Shown here: in pieces, positions 1-8,729 of the stretch
Layout of the letters: the number at the start of each line of letters is the position of its first letter
Position numbering within the stretch: position 1 is the first letter of the stretch
Origin: Saprospiraceae bacterium
GTDB lineage: Bacteria > Bacteroidota > Bacteroidia > Chitinophagales > Saprospiraceae
Assembly: GCA_016714985.1 (NCBI GenBank)
Contig: JADKBS010000003.1
Span: forward strand, 248,001 to 312,000
Direction: 5' to 3'
Length of the DNA: 64,000 nt
Made by a program: the position numbers and the translations under genes
The notes under the pieces: generated by a model
The model's input: only the letters and a program-made list of their open reading frames with translations
What the model was told of the DNA's origin: nothing
The model's database searches: none

Positions 1-2388
1 GTGGCGTCCCCCGCCGACTGGCACCTCCTCCTCTTCAAAAAATCGCAAAAACTCCTCGACCGCCTGCTCTTCATCTTCTTCGGGGAGGACAAGGGCCTGC
101 TGCCGCCCAACCTCATCAAAAAGACGGTGGACGACTGGGACCGCCTGCGGGAACTGGACGAGTACCGACCGCTCTACGACCAGTTCAAGAAGTATTTTGG
201 CTATATCAACGAGGGTACGGAGCGCAAGGAGTTCAGCATCTTCGCCTACAACGGTGGCCTCTTCGAGCCGGACGAGGTGCTGGACACGGTGAAGATTTCC
301 GACCCGGTGCTCTACAAATACACCCTCGAACTCAGCCGCTACGACTTCGACGAGCAGGTGGACGTGAACATCCTCGGCCATATCTTCGAGCATTCGCTCA
401 ACGAAATCGAGGAAATCAGCGCCCAACTCGACGGCACGGCCTTCGACAAGACGCAGACCAAGCGCAAAAAGGACGGCGTCTTCTACACGCCCCGCTATAT
501 TACACAGTATATCGTGGAGAACACGGTGGGCAGGCTCTGCACGGAGCGGAAGGCGGCGCTGGGCATCGTGGAGGCCGACTATGCACAAGAGCGCAAGGGC
601 CGCCGCAAGGACGTGGTGAAGGCCCTCGACCAGCGCCTCGATGCCTACCAGCAATGGCTCTTTGGCCTGAAAATCTGCGACCCGGCCTGTGGCAGCGGCG
701 CCTTACTCAACGAAGCCTTCGACTTCCTGATACGGGAGCACGGCTATGTGGCCCAATTGCGCAAGCACCTCTTCGCCGAGGCCATCCCGTTCAGCGTCGA
801 GAACAGCATCCTCGAAAAGAACATCTACGGCGTGGACATCAACGAGGAGGCCGTGGAAATCGCCCGCCTCTCGCTCTGGCTGCGCTCCGCCGAACCGGGC
901 CGCAAACTGACCAACCTCAGCGGCCATATCAAGGTCGGCAACAGCTTGATTGACGACCCGGCAGTGGCGGGGGAGAAGGCGTTCGATTGGGAGCGGGAGT
1001 TCCCGGAGGTGTTCGAGCAGGGTGGGTTTGATGTGGTGGTGGGGAATCCGCCGTATGTGAGCAGCAAGTTCGACAACCTAAAGCCCATTGAAAAAGAATT
1101 TTACATCAAGAACTTCAAATCAGCCGTTTACCAGATTGACACATATCTACTTTTTGTTGAAAAGGCACATTACATAAGGCATGAAGATGGAATAACCTCT
1201 CTTATCATACCTAATGCTTGGATGAATAACTCATTTCTAAAAGATGTGAGAAAATCTTTTGTAGAAACATTTGGATTAAGCGAGCTAGTCATAATGCCCT
1301 CAAATGCTTTTGCTCAGGCAACTGTTGATACTGTTGTAGTCACTTTTGATAAAATTAAGCTGGAAAGTATTCTAATCAAGAAATACGTTGATTTAGAATT
1401 CCGTGACCTTTCAAACTTGAACAGACATGATTTATTGAAGTCAAAGGAGCTAATATTTTCTATCGTAGAAAATGAAAGCACATCAAAAATCATCAATAAG
1501 CTAGACGACATAGAACATACGTTTGGAGATTTCTTTGACATAACACGAGGTGTGGGTTTGTATCATAAACGTGTGGGACATACACATGAATTCATTGCAA
1601 GCGACCCGTTTGTTTCGACCTTCCAAAAGGATTCTACTTTTGTACCATTGTGTAAAGGAAGACATATTGTTGCTTATGGCATTGAATGGGAATCAAACTG
1701 TTTCATCAGCTATGGAAATTGGTTAGCTGAACCGAGAAACCCAACTTTCTTTGAAGGGGAAAGGATTTTTTTGCGGCAGATTCCTGAGCCAAGCAGGTTG
1801 TTGTCAACTTGGATAAGCAATAAGTTTGTAGCAGACCAATCTATTTTCATTGCAAAACCAAAACAATCAGGGTTTAAGTTTAGCCAAGCAATTATTTCAT
1901 CAAAACTAATGTTCTTCTATTTTCAAAACAAGTACAATGAACGTGATGAAATATTTCCCAAGGTTAAGCTGATACACCTAAAGTCCTTTCCAATCGTAAT
2001 TCCACAAGACGAGATTAAAGCCGAACTGGAGTCAAAAGTTGATAATCAACTTTTTGCAACTCATAACTTGAATGAAACTGTCACCCAATTCACCCGCCTC
2101 CTCCGCCGCCGCTTCGACGTGGAGCAGTTGCCGCAGAAGCTGGAGGCGTGGCACGAGCTGAGCTACAAGGAATTCTGCGCCGAGCTGAACAAGCTGCTGC
2201 AAAAAGTCCACAAGCGGAAGCTGAGCATCCAGGAGGATTTGGAATGGGAGCCGCTGTTCGAGGAGCAGCGAGCCAAGGCCACCGCCCTGCAAGCCGACAT
2301 CCTTCGGACGGATCGGGAGATAGATGGGGTGGTGTATGGGTTGTATGGGTTGGGGGAGGAGGAAATCAAAATCATTGAAAACGCTTAA
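1..2388 (+). CDS. Type IIG-like (Eco57I class) restriction-modification enzyme, 5' end cut by window
   Basis: Adenine-specific DNA methyltransferase with probable fused endonuclease. Seen: motif I DPACGSGALL at about residues 227-236 of the visible part and the catalytic NPPY at 349-352, with the gamma-type order (SAM motif before NPPY). The part before motif I (RLLFIFFGEDKGLLP) matches the helical N-terminal region of Eco57I-type and BREX PglX-like enzymes. A target-recognition region (about 360-690) and a helical tail follow. The reading frame is open at base 1, so the true start and any N-terminal nuclease domain lie upstream; the GTG at base 1 need not be the start. Bases about 1070-2070 are distinctly AT-rich while both flanks are GC-rich, as expected for an exchanged recognition domain. 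The last ~110 bp are repeated at 2757-2869. Family assignment is firm; whether this is stand-alone type IIG or part of a larger system cannot be told. Confidence 0.85.
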   Translation: MASPADWHLLLFKKSQKLLDRLLFIFFGEDKGLLPPNLIKKTVDDWDRLRELDEYRPLYDQFKKYFGYINEGTERKEFSIFAYNGGLFEPDEVLDTVKISDPVLYKYTLELSRYDFDEQVDVNILGHIFEHSLNEIEEISAQLDGTAFDKTQTKRKKDGVFYTPRYITQYIVENTVGRLCTERKAALGIVEADYAQERKGRRKDVVKALDQRLDAYQQWLFGLKICDPACGSGALLNEAFDFLIREHGYVAQLRKHLFAEAIPFSVENSILEKNIYGVDINEEAVEIARLSLWLRSAEPGRKLTNLSGHIKVGNSLIDDPAVAGEKAFDWEREFPEVFEQGGFDVVVGNPPYVSSKFDNLKPIEKEFYIKNFKSAVYQIDTYLLFVEKAHYIRHEDGITSLIIPNAWMNNSFLKDVRKSFVETFGLSELVIMPSNAFAQATVDTVVVTFDKIKLESILIKKYVDLEFRDLSNLNRHDLLKSKELIFSIVENESTSKIINKLDDIEHTFGDFFDITRGVGLYHKRVGHTHEFIASDPFVSTFQKDSTFVPLCKGRHIVAYGIEWESNCFISYGNWLAEPRNPTFFEGERIFLRQIPEPSRLLSTWISNKFVADQSIFIAKPKQSGFKFSQAIISSKLMFFYFQNKYNERDEIFPKVKLIHLKSFPIVIPQDEIKAELESKVDNQLFATHNLNETVTQFTRLLRRRFDVEQLPQKLEAWHELSYKEFCAELNKLLQKVHKRKLSIQEDLEWEPLFEEQRAKATALQADILRTDREIDGVVYGLYGLGEEEIKIIENA

Positions 2389-2406
2389 TTTTAAAAACAA
2401 TCAAAA

Positions 2407-2757
2407 ATGAAAGATACGTTTCCATTTCAGACCACTGCCGAAGACGGCAACTATACCATCAGCGCCGACCTTGAAAGCGAGGTACTGTATCCCAAGTATT
2501 ACGATTTCTTCAACGAACACGAATACGAGGGAAACGGCTACTGCTGGGAGGGCCATATCACCCAGATACTCGAACAGCTTGACCCCGTTTTGCTTGACCA
2601 TATCGAATTTGACCCGGAAGCCGGAGCATTCTTTGCTTACGCCGACTCTAAGGCAAGTATGGAAAAGTTCGTGAACCTGCTCAGTCCCATTTTTGCTGAC
2701 CTGACCAAGTTGGCCACCTACGTCGCTGCTGCGGACAGGGACAGGATAGATGACTGA
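2407..2757 (+). CDS. Imm51-like immunity protein (orphan)
   Basis: A 116-residue acidic soluble protein 18 bp after the R-M gene. The block YEGNGYCWEG (about residues 38-47) followed by FDPEAGAFFAYA (about 67-78) matches my recollection of the Imm51 family, which neutralises toxins of polymorphic toxin systems. No toxin gene is adjacent, so it would be an orphan immunity gene or a member of a small defence cassette. The start is the first ATG after the upstream stop; there is no Shine-Dalgarno sequence, which is normal in this phylum. Its stop overlaps (ATGA) a short reading frame that is a second copy of the R-M gene tail, so the gene looks inserted between duplicated ends. The family call is by memory of the motif, not by a profile search. 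Confidence 0.6.
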   Translation: MKDTFPFQTTAEDGNYTISADLESEVLYPKYYDFFNEHEYEGNGYCWEGHITQILEQLDPVLLDHIEFDPEAGAFFAYADSKASMEKFVNLLSPIFADLTKLATYVAAADRDRIDD

Positions 2758-2869
2758 GGCCGCCGCCCTGCAAGCCGACATCCTTCGGACGAATAGGGAG
2801 ATAGATGGGGTGGTGTATGGGTTGTATGGGTTGGGGGCGGAGGAGGTGCGGATCGTGGAGGGTGGGTGA
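2750..2869 (+). pseudogene. Duplicated 3' end of the R-M gene
   Basis: Bases 2757-2869 repeat the end of the upstream R-M gene (2276-2388), with only a few mismatches over the first ~80 bp. The encoded tail (LQADILRTNREIDGVVYGLY, then GLGAEEVRIVEGG) matches the R-M C-terminus in frame, and an ATG at 2750 could open a 39-residue product. Best read as a gene remnant: either the original tail displaced when the Imm51-like gene entered, or the remnant of a second R-M allele. Confidence 0.75.
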
Positions 2870-2902
2870 ACAGATTTTTAAACATCAAAAAATAAATCAA
2901 GA

Positions 2903-5039
2903 ATGACGTTAAAATCTACAATCAAGACATTGCTGACAATTCTTGTTTTTTTTAAAACAGCCGATGTTATGAGCCAAAACTGGTACTATTATCATGGTCT
3001 ATCGACGGTTTGGGCAATGACAGAGCATAATGACACACTATTCTTAGGTACGTCGTGTGGCTTAGAGGAACGGTACCTGAATGGTGAAATTATTGATGCA
3101 CGCACAACGGTGAACAGTCCCTTAGAATCACCAATAATTTATGCCATTGAAGTTGATAGTAAAGGAACTAGATGGATTGGCACCCAAAATGTTGGGTTGC
3201 AGAAAATTTATGTAGATGGGACAACTGAGTTATTAAATAATCAGAGCATAGGTCTGTTTCAAAACTGTGTTTCTGCTATCGAAATCATTTCACCGGATGA
3301 TGTTTGGATTGGCTTTTGTTCTGGAGGTGTGGTCAATATAAAGGATGGCCAAATCATCCCTTATTTTTATCCTACTTATCCGATTCCGCCCATTCAAGTG
3401 AGAACTATTGCATTTGATGGTACTTCAGTTTGGATTGGTACTTTATTTGAGGGGGTAGTTAAAATTACGGACGGCAATTTAGAGTATGTGAATACATTAG
3501 AAGCTGACGACAATAGTAACACATTTATCCCGCCTCTTCATGATATAGAATTTAGCACTATCTATAGCACCGGACAAAAATTCATCTGGTTTGCTTCCAA
3601 ATTTGGTCTGATAAGATATAATCAAGCTACGGGTCCTATCATTTTTTTGGTGATTATGAAATTTTGATGCAGTTGTTTCACCCGGGAATTTGATGGATGA
3701 GATTTGGTTTTATGGTCAAAATGGTGTTCAGCATACCGATAATAATGGGGGTATTTGGAATATGCTCAATATACCTGGCCTTTTGGAAGAGAACATAATA
3801 TCCACGCTGTTTTTGCCAGAAAAGCAACTCATTTATTTTGGTTCCATTGATAAGGTAATCAGGTACAACTTCCAAAATGTCAAGTTAATACCTACGACTG
3901 GTACGGCAAAACTTGATAGGCAGTTAACCCATATTTTTAAGGAAGAAGATGGGACTTTATGGTTCGGGGGCAATGATGGAAAGGTTACAAAATTTGCCGG
4001 AGGGCAGTTTGAGGATTATAGTGGATTGAACTATCCGAATGCATTTTTCCCAAACATTGAACATATCAATAGAATTGATGGGAAAATATGGGCTTCAACG
4101 TATGGTAGCGATTTGATGCAAATTGATGGGAGTGATATTACGGTTCAAACATTAGTTCCAAATAATCCATATTTATGCTTTGCTCAGGCTCCAGATGGCG
4201 ACATCTGGGTTGGGTGTGACTATGGGATTATTCAAAACCCCGGACCAAATCAGGTATGGCATATTCCATGGAACAATGGGTTTAGTGGCAACATAACACA
4301 TGATATCGATTTCGATAGCCAAGGCAGGCTTTGGGTTGCTACAGATAATGCACTTCATCGGTTTACAGGTACAAATTGGATATGGTATCATTCCTCTAAT
4401 ACCGTAGGTGCTCCTGATGGCACAGGTGAGTTGGAGATAGACGAATCGGACAATATCTGGATGATTGAAAAAGATATTTACAAATTCGATGGTGATTCTG
4501 TTTGGCTAAAATATAGCCTTGAAGATTGGGGATTGCCTGCGTCAGCAGTTCCAAGTAGCATTTTTATTGATGAGAATGGTTATGTTTGGGTTTCTACATG
4601 GTATGATGGGTTGGTAAGATTCAATCCCATGGATGAATCATTTTTAGTAATAAATCAGGCAAATTCACCTTTAGGCGACAATGGGATAAGGACAGTAAGT
4701 ACCGATGAAATGGGTGGGCTCTGGATTGCAATGAATGGACATGATGGTATGTTTTATTTTGGCGTTGAAGCACCTACATTCACCAATAATCTTGAAGTGC
4801 CTTCCAAGACACTTCAGGTGTTCCCCAATCCTGCCAACACAAGTGTTGAGATAATGGCGGAAGATGGCAATGAAATCTCAAATGTTATTTTGCTTGATAG
4901 TTCCGGCAGGAAACTGTCAATAGCTACAGGCCATTATTTTAGCTATACAATGGATTTGTCGCAGCTGCCTAAAGGGCTTTATTTCATAGTAGCGCAAACT
5001 GGGCAGATTCTATCTACTGCAAAACTCATTAAATATTAA
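2903..5039 (+). CDS. Secreted two-component-propeller-like protein with T9SS type A sorting domain (frameshifted)
   Basis: An N-terminal signal peptide (about residues 1-25, ending near MSQ) is followed by repeated beta-propeller blades of the form VWIGT/LWFGG/IWVGC, as in ligand-sensing Reg_prop domains. The C-terminal ~75 residues are a T9SS type A sorting domain (VFPNPANTSVEI, later LPKGLYFIVAQTG, ending KLIKY). The frame is broken once: the first part stops at 3665-3667 (TGA) and the second is open from 3660. Removing one base in the AAATTTT run at about 3660-3665 joins them into one ~711-residue protein, so the mutation or sequencing error is a single indel. The gene is AT-rich compared with its neighbours and sits between R-M and mrr remnants, suggesting insertion. 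Predicted to be exported and anchored at the cell surface; ligand unknown. Confidence 0.8.
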
Positions 5040-5090
5040 ATGCCATTTAAGAGCAGGATAATAATTGCAAAACACTAACACTCAATACAC

Positions 5091-5258
5091 ATGCCCATAC
5101 CCGACTTCCAAACCATCCTACTCCCCCTCCTCCAATCCTGCGCCGATGGCCAGGAGCACGGCCTACGGGAAACGATAGCGGCCTTGGCCACCACTTTCCA
5201 ACTGACGGAAGAAGAGCGGCAGGAGCTGTTGCCGAGCGGCAGCCCCAACGTTTACTAA
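5091..5258 (+). pseudogene. mrr N-terminal fragment, copy 1
   Basis: 55 codons resembling the winged-helix N-terminal domain of Mrr-type restriction endonucleases (MPIPDFQSIMLPLL-like start, later LTEEERQELLPSG). The frame ends just after LPSG, where Mrr would continue, and runs into a perfect inverted repeat that supplies the stop codon. The catalytic domain is absent. The first ~102 bp recur at 6251-6352 with about six mismatches. Confidence 0.7.
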
Positions 5259-5280
5259 TCCTTTGAGGATTAGTAAACGT
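5248..5280. repeat. Perfect 15-bp inverted repeat, 3-nt loop
   Basis: ACGTTTACTAATCCT (5248-5262), loop TTG, exact reverse complement at 5266-5280. It lies exactly where the mrr homology of copy 1 ends and ahead of the Rpn promoter. It could be a transposon-type terminus, a recombination site or a terminator; there is no T-run on either side, so a simple terminator is less likely. Confidence 0.8.
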
Positions 5281-5330
5281 GCTGCCCGGTAGAGTAGGCT
5301 GGTTGAAGCCGCATTGGAGGTAGGCCGGGC

Positions 5331-5361
5331 TTTGTAAGACCCGATGGGTTTCGTATTTTTG
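5331..5361 (+). promoter_or_regulatory. Bacteroidota promoter of the Rpn-like gene
   Basis: TTTG (5331-5334), a 19-bp spacer and TATTTTTG (5354-5361) match the Bacteroidota sigma-A consensus exactly. Transcription would start near 5368, giving a very short leader before the ATG at 5378. Confidence 0.8.
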
Positions 5362-5377
5362 TAGTAAAATTTAGGCC

Positions 5378-6190
5378 ATGCGGTTTGTAGATATAAAGAA
5401 TGACATCGCTTTTCGGAAGATTTTCGGCAACGAGCAGAAGTCCGCCCCGCTCATTTCCTTTTTGAATGCAGCTCTGGAACTGGAAGGGGACAAAAGAGTG
5501 GTCAGTGTCACGCTCACCAATCCCAACCTTTTTCCCCGCATCGCCGGAGAAAAAGCCTCCATCCTTGATGTGCGGGCAACCGACCAAGCGGGTAGGAAGT
5601 TCGTGGTGGAGATGCAGCTCGCTGAAAAGGACGGCTTTGACAAGCGGGTGCAGTATTACCTCTCACGGGACTATTCCATGCAGATAAACAGGGGAGAGGA
5701 TTATCCGCTTTTGAACCCGGCCTATTTTATTGGAATCCTTGATTTTGAGTTCAGCAAGAACGGCCATTACCATACCCGGCACCTGATTTTGGACAAAACG
5801 ACGAATGAGCATCTGTTAAAAGACATTGAGTTTTCATTTGTTGAGTTACCAAAATTCCAGTTAGGACTTGACGATTTGGAAACTCCGATTGATAAATGGG
5901 CCTACTTCATCAAGCACGCAGAAGAATTAAACTTTATTCCTGATTATGCGAATGAAGATGAAGGGTTAAAAACAGCCTTTGTGGAAGCTGATAAGCACAA
6001 CTGGTCAAAGGATGACCTGATTGCTTATGATAATGCTTCCATTGCCGAGCAAGATGAGCGGGGAAAAATCACAGCAGCAGAGAAGAAAAGGGCAAAGGAA
6101 ATCGCAAGGGAACTTAAAAAGAACGGGGTTGATAAAGAGATAATAAAAAACTCAACAGGGCTTTCTGATGAAGAAATAGTTGAACTGTAA
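5378..6190 (+). CDS. Rpn family recombination-promoting nuclease / PD-(D/E)XK nuclease family transposase
   Basis: 270 residues. The N-terminal DIKNDIAFRKIFGNE is the hallmark start of this family; ILDVRATD (about residues 62-69) and VEMQ (about 77-80) give the PD-(D/E)XK catalytic Asp and the E-x-Q pair. A helical region and a Lys/Glu-rich C-terminal tail (KKRAKEIARELKKNG) follow, as usual. Family members cleave DNA and promote RecA-independent recombination in E. coli; many are mobile. Here the gene has its own consensus promoter and lies between two partial copies of an mrr gene start (5091 and 6251), consistent with arrival by recombination. The ATG at 5378 is the only start that fits both promoter and family. 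Confidence 0.88.
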   Translation: MRFVDIKNDIAFRKIFGNEQKSAPLISFLNAALELEGDKRVVSVTLTNPNLFPRIAGEKASILDVRATDQAGRKFVVEMQLAEKDGFDKRVQYYLSRDYSMQINRGEDYPLLNPAYFIGILDFEFSKNGHYHTRHLILDKTTNEHLLKDIEFSFVELPKFQLGLDDLETPIDKWAYFIKHAEELNFIPDYANEDEGLKTAFVEADKHNWSKDDLIAYDNASIAEQDERGKITAAEKKRAKEIARELKKNGVDKEIIKNSTGLSDEEIVEL

Positions 6191-6250
6191 AATCACAATG
6201 CTCGCCGCCACATCGCATATTCAATTGTTAAACACCAAAACTCAAACCAC

Positions 6251-6448
6251 ATGCCCATTCCCGACTTCCAATCCATCATGCTCCCCCTCCTCCAATCCTG
6301 CGCCGATGGCCAGGAGCACGGCCTACGGGAAACGATAGAGACCTTGGCCACCGTTGGCGCAAGTATTCCGCTGCTTTTCCAAATGGTTGCGCTCCCCTTG
6401 CCTTTGGCTAACGATTCCCATTGGCAAGTTCTTCGTAAGGGACTTTAA
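6251..6448 (+). pseudogene. mrr N-terminal fragment, copy 2
   Basis: The start (MPIPDFQSIMLPLLQSCADG) repeats copy 1 at 5091 for about 102 bp, after which the frame diverges into unrelated sequence and stops at 65 codons. The 25-30 bp upstream of both ATGs are also similar (ACACYAAMACTCAA-like), so the duplicated block includes the 5' flank. Not expected to make a functional enzyme. Confidence 0.65.
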
Positions 6449-6472
6449 CCCTCAAGTTGTATGGTAGCGCAA

Positions 6473-6501
6473 CAAAAAAGGGCGTAGCCGAAGCCACGCC
6501 C
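6473..6501 (-). terminator. Rho-independent terminator of the DUF937 gene
   Basis: On the minus strand GGGCGTGGC, loop TTCG, GCTACGCCC (one A/C mismatch) is followed by six T. It is ~80 bp after the stop at 6581. Confidence 0.75.
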
Positions 6502-6580
6502 ATGCTGTATTTTAGGAATCAAAATATCGGCAAATCAGCAATTTCCCAATTTCCCAATTTCCCAATTTCTTGATTGCTCA

Positions 6581-7204
6581 TCACTTCCTGCCAAACAAGT
6601 TGCTCAGGAGGCTTTTGCCCACCATGCCAGCCACATCGTCCATCACGGAGCCGTCGCCGTCCTTGTCGAGGAAGCGGGTGGCTATGTTCATGAGTGGGTT
6701 GCCAGCGTCACGCTGCTGGCCGACGCTGTTGGTAAGTAGCCCGGCGATGCCAGCGACATCGAGGCCCTGCTCGCGCTTCTGCTGGCCGAGCATGCTCATC
6801 ACCATCGGGGCGAGGGTGGTCATCAGGTCGCCAGTTTTGCCGTTGTCAAGGCCGCTCATCTTGCTGATCATGTCAATGGCACCACCTTGACGGTCGCCAA
6901 GGATGTGGTTAAGAATGCCTGAGCCGTTGGCGGCACGGGACTGCTCAGGGGCCACTTGGCCACCGATGAGGCCCATGAGGTTGCTAAGGAGGCCGCCATC
7001 GTGGTCACGCTCAAGGGCGTTGTTCAGGCTGGCTGCGCCTTCTGGCGTGGAGGCATTCTTGGCCAGGCCACTGAGCAGCGTGGACACGATGCCTTGGGCA
7101 GCAGTGGCGGTCTGGGCGCGGTCGGCGCCTCCGATTTTGCTGCTGAGTTGGTCAATGATGTTTTCGTCCATTTGACCATGCAATAAATCAAACAAGTTTC
7201 CCAT
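6581..7204 (-). CDS. DUF937 domain protein
   Basis: 207 residues. Glycine/leucine-rich helical repeats (MGNLFDLLHGQ, VSTLLSGLAKNAS, LLSNLMGLIGG) typical of DUF937 (YidB-like) proteins, whose function is unknown. Near the C-terminus DKDGDGSVMDDV is a good EF-hand-type calcium loop, common in Bacteroidota members. The start was set at the ATG at 7204 (MGNLFD), preceded by AAAGGAAT, rather than the longer frame opening at 7279, because family homology begins there. No signal peptide. A minus-strand TAACTTTG box lies at 7342-7349 and a terminator follows at 6473-6501, so it is probably monocistronic. Confidence 0.85.
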   Translation of the reverse strand: MGNLFDLLHGQMDENIIDQLSSKIGGADRAQTATAAQGIVSTLLSGLAKNASTPEGAASLNNALERDHDGGLLSNLMGLIGGQVAPEQSRAANGSGILNHILGDRQGGAIDMISKMSGLDNGKTGDLMTTLAPMVMSMLGQQKREQGLDVAGIAGLLTNSVGQQRDAGNPLMNIATRFLDKDGDGSVMDDVAGMVGKSLLSNLFGRK

Positions 7205-7341
7205 GTGATTCCTTTTTATTTTGGTGAAAAAATCGCCGCTTGCGGCAACACGCAGTTTAAGACGCAAAAAGCTGGACAAGTATCAAAAAGCTGAGAATTA
7301 TTTTTAGCCCACTGTTTGAATGCCTTTTTTCTACGTGCGAC

Positions 7342-7349
7342 CAAAGTTA
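7342..7349 (-). promoter_or_regulatory. Putative -7 element of the DUF937 gene
   Basis: TAACTTTG on the minus strand fits TAnnTTTG; no clear -33 TTG at the expected distance. It gives a leader of roughly 130 nt. Confidence 0.4.
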
Positions 7350-7464
7350 GCAATTCACGCATTATTTGCATGAAATCAAAACTGAAAGCTGAAATTGTTT
7401 TTTTTCAAATAAAACAACCTACCTTGCTTTGCCTTTCTTAAGGCACCAAAAACAAACACATCGT

Positions 7465-8688
7465 ATGAGCAGGGAGCTACACAGCCCATCGGAAGAAATC
7501 ATCTCGCAAACGGACATTGCCTCACTGGCGCAGCAGTACGTCCTCAACCTTTTCAACCAGAAGAACGACGCCCGTCTGGTGTTCCACACCTACCGCCAAA
7601 CAATGGAAATCGTGAAGGCGGTGAACAGCCTCTCACAATCCAATGGCTCCACCGCCTCGGAATGGGAGACCGCAGCATTGGCGGCTTGGTTCAGCAATGT
7701 GGGCTACCTGTTTGAGTACCAGAACCCCGAACCACGGGCCGTGGAGAAGGCAGAGAAATTCTTCAGCGCCCACCCTCAGTTCCCTGCCGACAATGTTGCC
7801 AAGGTCATCGAGACCATAAAAGCCCTGTTCAACGACCAAGCCATGCGAACCAAGGAGGGGCAACTGCTTTCCGACGCCGTGAACGCTGTCCACTTTGGTA
7901 GCAGCTTTCTGGAGAACTCCCCCCTGATGCGCTTGGAACAGGAGCTACTGGTGAACCGACATTTCACCAAAGATGAATGGGAGGCGTATCAGGTACAATT
8001 GCTGCTCGGTGTGCGCTTCTTTACCTCGCCGGCAAAGCTGACACACGAGCCGATCGTAGCCCACCAAATGCTCGCCCTCAAGGAGCGCCAAGACAAGCGA
8101 AAACGAAAGGAGCAGCCCCAAAAACAACAGGGCGACAAGAAATTCCAAGGCTTGAAGGATAGGCTCTCGCCCGGTGCCCAGACCTTTTTCCGCACGAACT
8201 ATCGCACCCATATCAACCTCAGTGCCATCGCCGACCAGAAGGCGAACATCATGATCAGTGTGAACGCCATCCTGATTTCGGTGATGATTTCGGTGATTTC
8301 GTACCGCAACATGACCGAAACCAACCCTGCCGTGCTCATGCCAGTGGTCATCTTCCTCGTTACGGGGCTTTCGTCGCTCATCTTTGCCGTGCTGGCCGCC
8401 CGACCCAAAGTCACGTCCTTCATCAACGACTCAACGCCCATTGAACAGGCCAAGCGCAACCTGATGTTCTTCGGCAATTTCACCGCCCTGAAGATGGAAC
8501 GCTACGAACAGCTAATGGACGAGGTATTCCGGGACAGCGACCTGCTGTACGGCAACATGACCCGTGACCTATACAACCTCGGCAAGGTGCTTGACCGCAA
8601 GTACAAGTTCCTCTCCATCTCCTACAATATATTTATGGTGGGCTTCGTGGCTACGGTGCTGTTGTTCATGGTGGTGCTGTTTAGCTGA
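7465..8688 (+). CDS. Pycsar-effector-like membrane protein with degenerate HD domain (orphan)
   Basis: 407 residues from the ATG at 7465 (a TTG at 7429 would add 12 unlikely residues). The N-terminal ~190 residues resemble an HD phosphohydrolase fold, but the metal pair is lost: AAWFSNVGY (about 71-79) stands where families have AAWFHDxGY. A Lys/Arg-rich linker (about 205-225) leads to the Pycsar_TM (DUF5706-like) region: HINLSAIADQKANIMISVNA (about 247-266), with membrane spans at about 261-283, 289-312 and 383-405. Pycsar effectors disrupt the inner membrane after binding cCMP/cUMP made by a phage-activated cyclase. No nucleotide cyclase gene is adjacent, so this is an orphan or acts in another pathway; many such HD plus DUF5706 proteins in Bacteroidota are solitary. 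Domain call good, defence role inferred. Confidence 0.7.
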   Translation: MSRELHSPSEEIISQTDIASLAQQYVLNLFNQKNDARLVFHTYRQTMEIVKAVNSLSQSNGSTASEWETAALAAWFSNVGYLFEYQNPEPRAVEKAEKFFSAHPQFPADNVAKVIETIKALFNDQAMRTKEGQLLSDAVNAVHFGSSFLENSPLMRLEQELLVNRHFTKDEWEAYQVQLLLGVRFFTSPAKLTHEPIVAHQMLALKERQDKRKRKEQPQKQQGDKKFQGLKDRLSPGAQTFFRTNYRTHINLSAIADQKANIMISVNAILISVMISVISYRNMTETNPAVLMPVVIFLVTGLSSLIFAVLAARPKVTSFINDSTPIEQAKRNLMFFGNFTALKMERYEQLMDEVFRDSDLLYGNMTRDLYNLGKVLDRKYKFLSISYNIFMVGFVATVLLFMVVLFS

Positions 8689-8729
8689 ACCGAGCAGAAT
8701 GAAGGATTGCACTTTGAAAGCGAGTGATT

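Larger units (their letters stand above)
6191..6580. other. Accessory/core junction, mostly non-coding
   Basis: Holds the mrr remnant copy 2, a minus-strand terminator (6473-6501) and a one-armed run of the 8-mer AATTTCCC (about 6540-6570) ending next to the stop codon of the DUF937 gene. No other gene seen. Confidence 0.6.
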
